64,000 nucleotides of DNA from Caenorhabditis remanei. Taxonomy: Eukaryota > Nematoda > Chromadorea > Rhabditida > Rhabditidae. The stretch is taken from contig NC_071329.1 in the NCBI RefSeq assembly GCF_010183535.1, positions 1,240,001 through 1,304,000 on the forward strand, read 5' to 3'. Both the position numbers and the translations under genes were made by a program. Under the pieces are notes generated by a model. That model did no database searches and was not told the DNA's origin. It worked only from the letters and a program-made list of their open reading frames with translations. This document shows, in pieces, positions 63,278-64,000 of the stretch (its first letter is position 1; every line of letters starts with the position of its first letter).

Positions 63278-63730
63278 TTTATTCACTTATTTTGTTGATG
63301 TACTGTTTCATTTCTACAGAATTAAGTGCCGTTACGGCTCATGTCTTTGTCTTTTCAATTTCTTCCTGTTTTTACGGCTCGTAAATGTTGTATCCTCTGC
63401 ATTTGTTAAAAATTGATTAATTTTTTTGGTGTTTATTTACTTGTTCAGTTTTTACCATCTCAAAAAGTGTTATCTCAACCCTGCAGCTATTATTCTTATA
63501 TATAAAACGCACTGTCAATCCGTCGTAATTCCCTCAACTTTTGATATGTAATTTACACCGCTTTCATTTCAAACAACTTTTTTCCTCTGATAAATAAAAA
63601 AGAAATTGCCAGGTAATTTGTTCCTTACAATCAATAAACTAATGCAAGCGCGCTCTGCTAGACATCTGTCTCCACTATATACCTTCCTCATTTATCGAGC
63701 GTTCTCCCATTTCTTCCTTTTGCTGGTAAA
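63278..63730. other. Spacer, copy of 47715-48168
   Basis: No gene; the F-box upstream motif of 10' lies at about 63629-63668. Confidence 0.5.
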
Positions 63731-64000
63731 ATGTTATATTTTCCATTTCTAAAGCTTCCATTCCTACCAATTCAAAATATTGTACACAACTTGAGTTGTA
63801 CTGAAATGTAAGTATTTTATCAAAAACTTCACAAATGATATATTTTTCTGTTTTAGAATTGAGCTCTCTCTGTGCTCCCGTAGATCAAAACGATTAATGC
63901 AAAGCATCCGACACCCAGAGCCCACCCACATTGAAATAATTATTGATCAATATCGTATGTATGTTGCACTTCGGAATGGAATCAAACAATGTTTATTCTG
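63731..64000 (+). CDS. F-box protein 10' (partial, cut by window end)
   Basis: Exon 1 is 63731-63807 and exon 2 starts at 63857 and is cut at 64000. It is identical to gene 10 over the visible part. Confidence 0.7.

Larger units (their letters stand above)
52470..64000. repeat. Recent tandem duplication, copy 2 (no mobile element)
   Basis: Near-identical to 19487-25796 joined directly to 43226-48437. It preserves the empty insertion site of the Maverick-like element at 58783-58788. The unit is about 15.56 kb and copy 2 runs past the end of the window. Confidence 0.92.

Overview
The window looks like nematode genomic DNA, most probably Caenorhabditis. It is AT-rich and contains many short genes with 44-50 bp GT-AG introns ending in TTTTCAG, very dense MITEs and minisatellites, and a species-specific F-box gene expansion. 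Gene models were built by reading splice sites and checking phase. No database search was possible.

Layout. (1) 1-4654: gene-free repeats, made of a 366-bp tandem repeat, a hAT-like MITE with an exact 8-bp target duplication, a 549-bp palindromic MITE and a tRNA-like sequence. (2) 4655-13447: an 8-exon gene for a histone-fold protein, best guess TAF3-like, whose introns are packed with four repeat families. (3) 13.5-25.8 kb and 43.2-64 kb: a cluster of small three-exon F-box genes (10 distinct ones, 6 near-identical second copies and a partial seventh), interleaved with three copies of an unrecognised four-exon gene and a truncated second copy of the TAF3-like gene (49.6-52.4 kb). The cluster grew by nested tandem duplication. 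An older duplication of about 6 kb gave 13.5-19.49 and 19.49-25.8 kb. A recent one with a unit of about 15.56 kb (excluding the mobile element) makes 52.47-64 kb a near-identical copy of 19.49-25.79 plus 43.22-48.4 kb. (4) 25797-43219: a 17.4-kb Maverick/Polinton-like element sits in only one of the two recent copies. The other copy preserves the empty site at 58783-58788, so the boundaries and the 6-bp duplication CAGTTA can be read exactly.

The element is the most unusual part. It is almost entirely one giant palindrome: two arms of about 8.3 kb, identical as far as I could read, meet at about 34112 with essentially no spacer. The only large difference is a 99-bp tandem repeat with 4 blocks in the left arm and 12 in the right. 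Each arm carries the C-terminal half of a protein-primed family B DNA polymerase (motifs A, B and C and the TLPYG end), a 67-aa two-exon gene, three adjacent small genes sharing a C-x15-C-x2-C cysteine motif, and a cysteine-containing gene with an apparent frame break. The 99-bp repeats contain TGACGTCA and TTGATAAG sites and lie directly upstream of a TATA box, so they look like an enhancer array. I found no integrase, ATPase, protease or capsid gene. The element therefore looks non-autonomous, built by inverted duplication of one end of a larger element.

The F-box genes presumably encode SCF ubiquitin-ligase substrate receptors. All share an almost constant F-box exon and a similar element of about 55 bp upstream of the start, and two pairs are divergent and share one such element.
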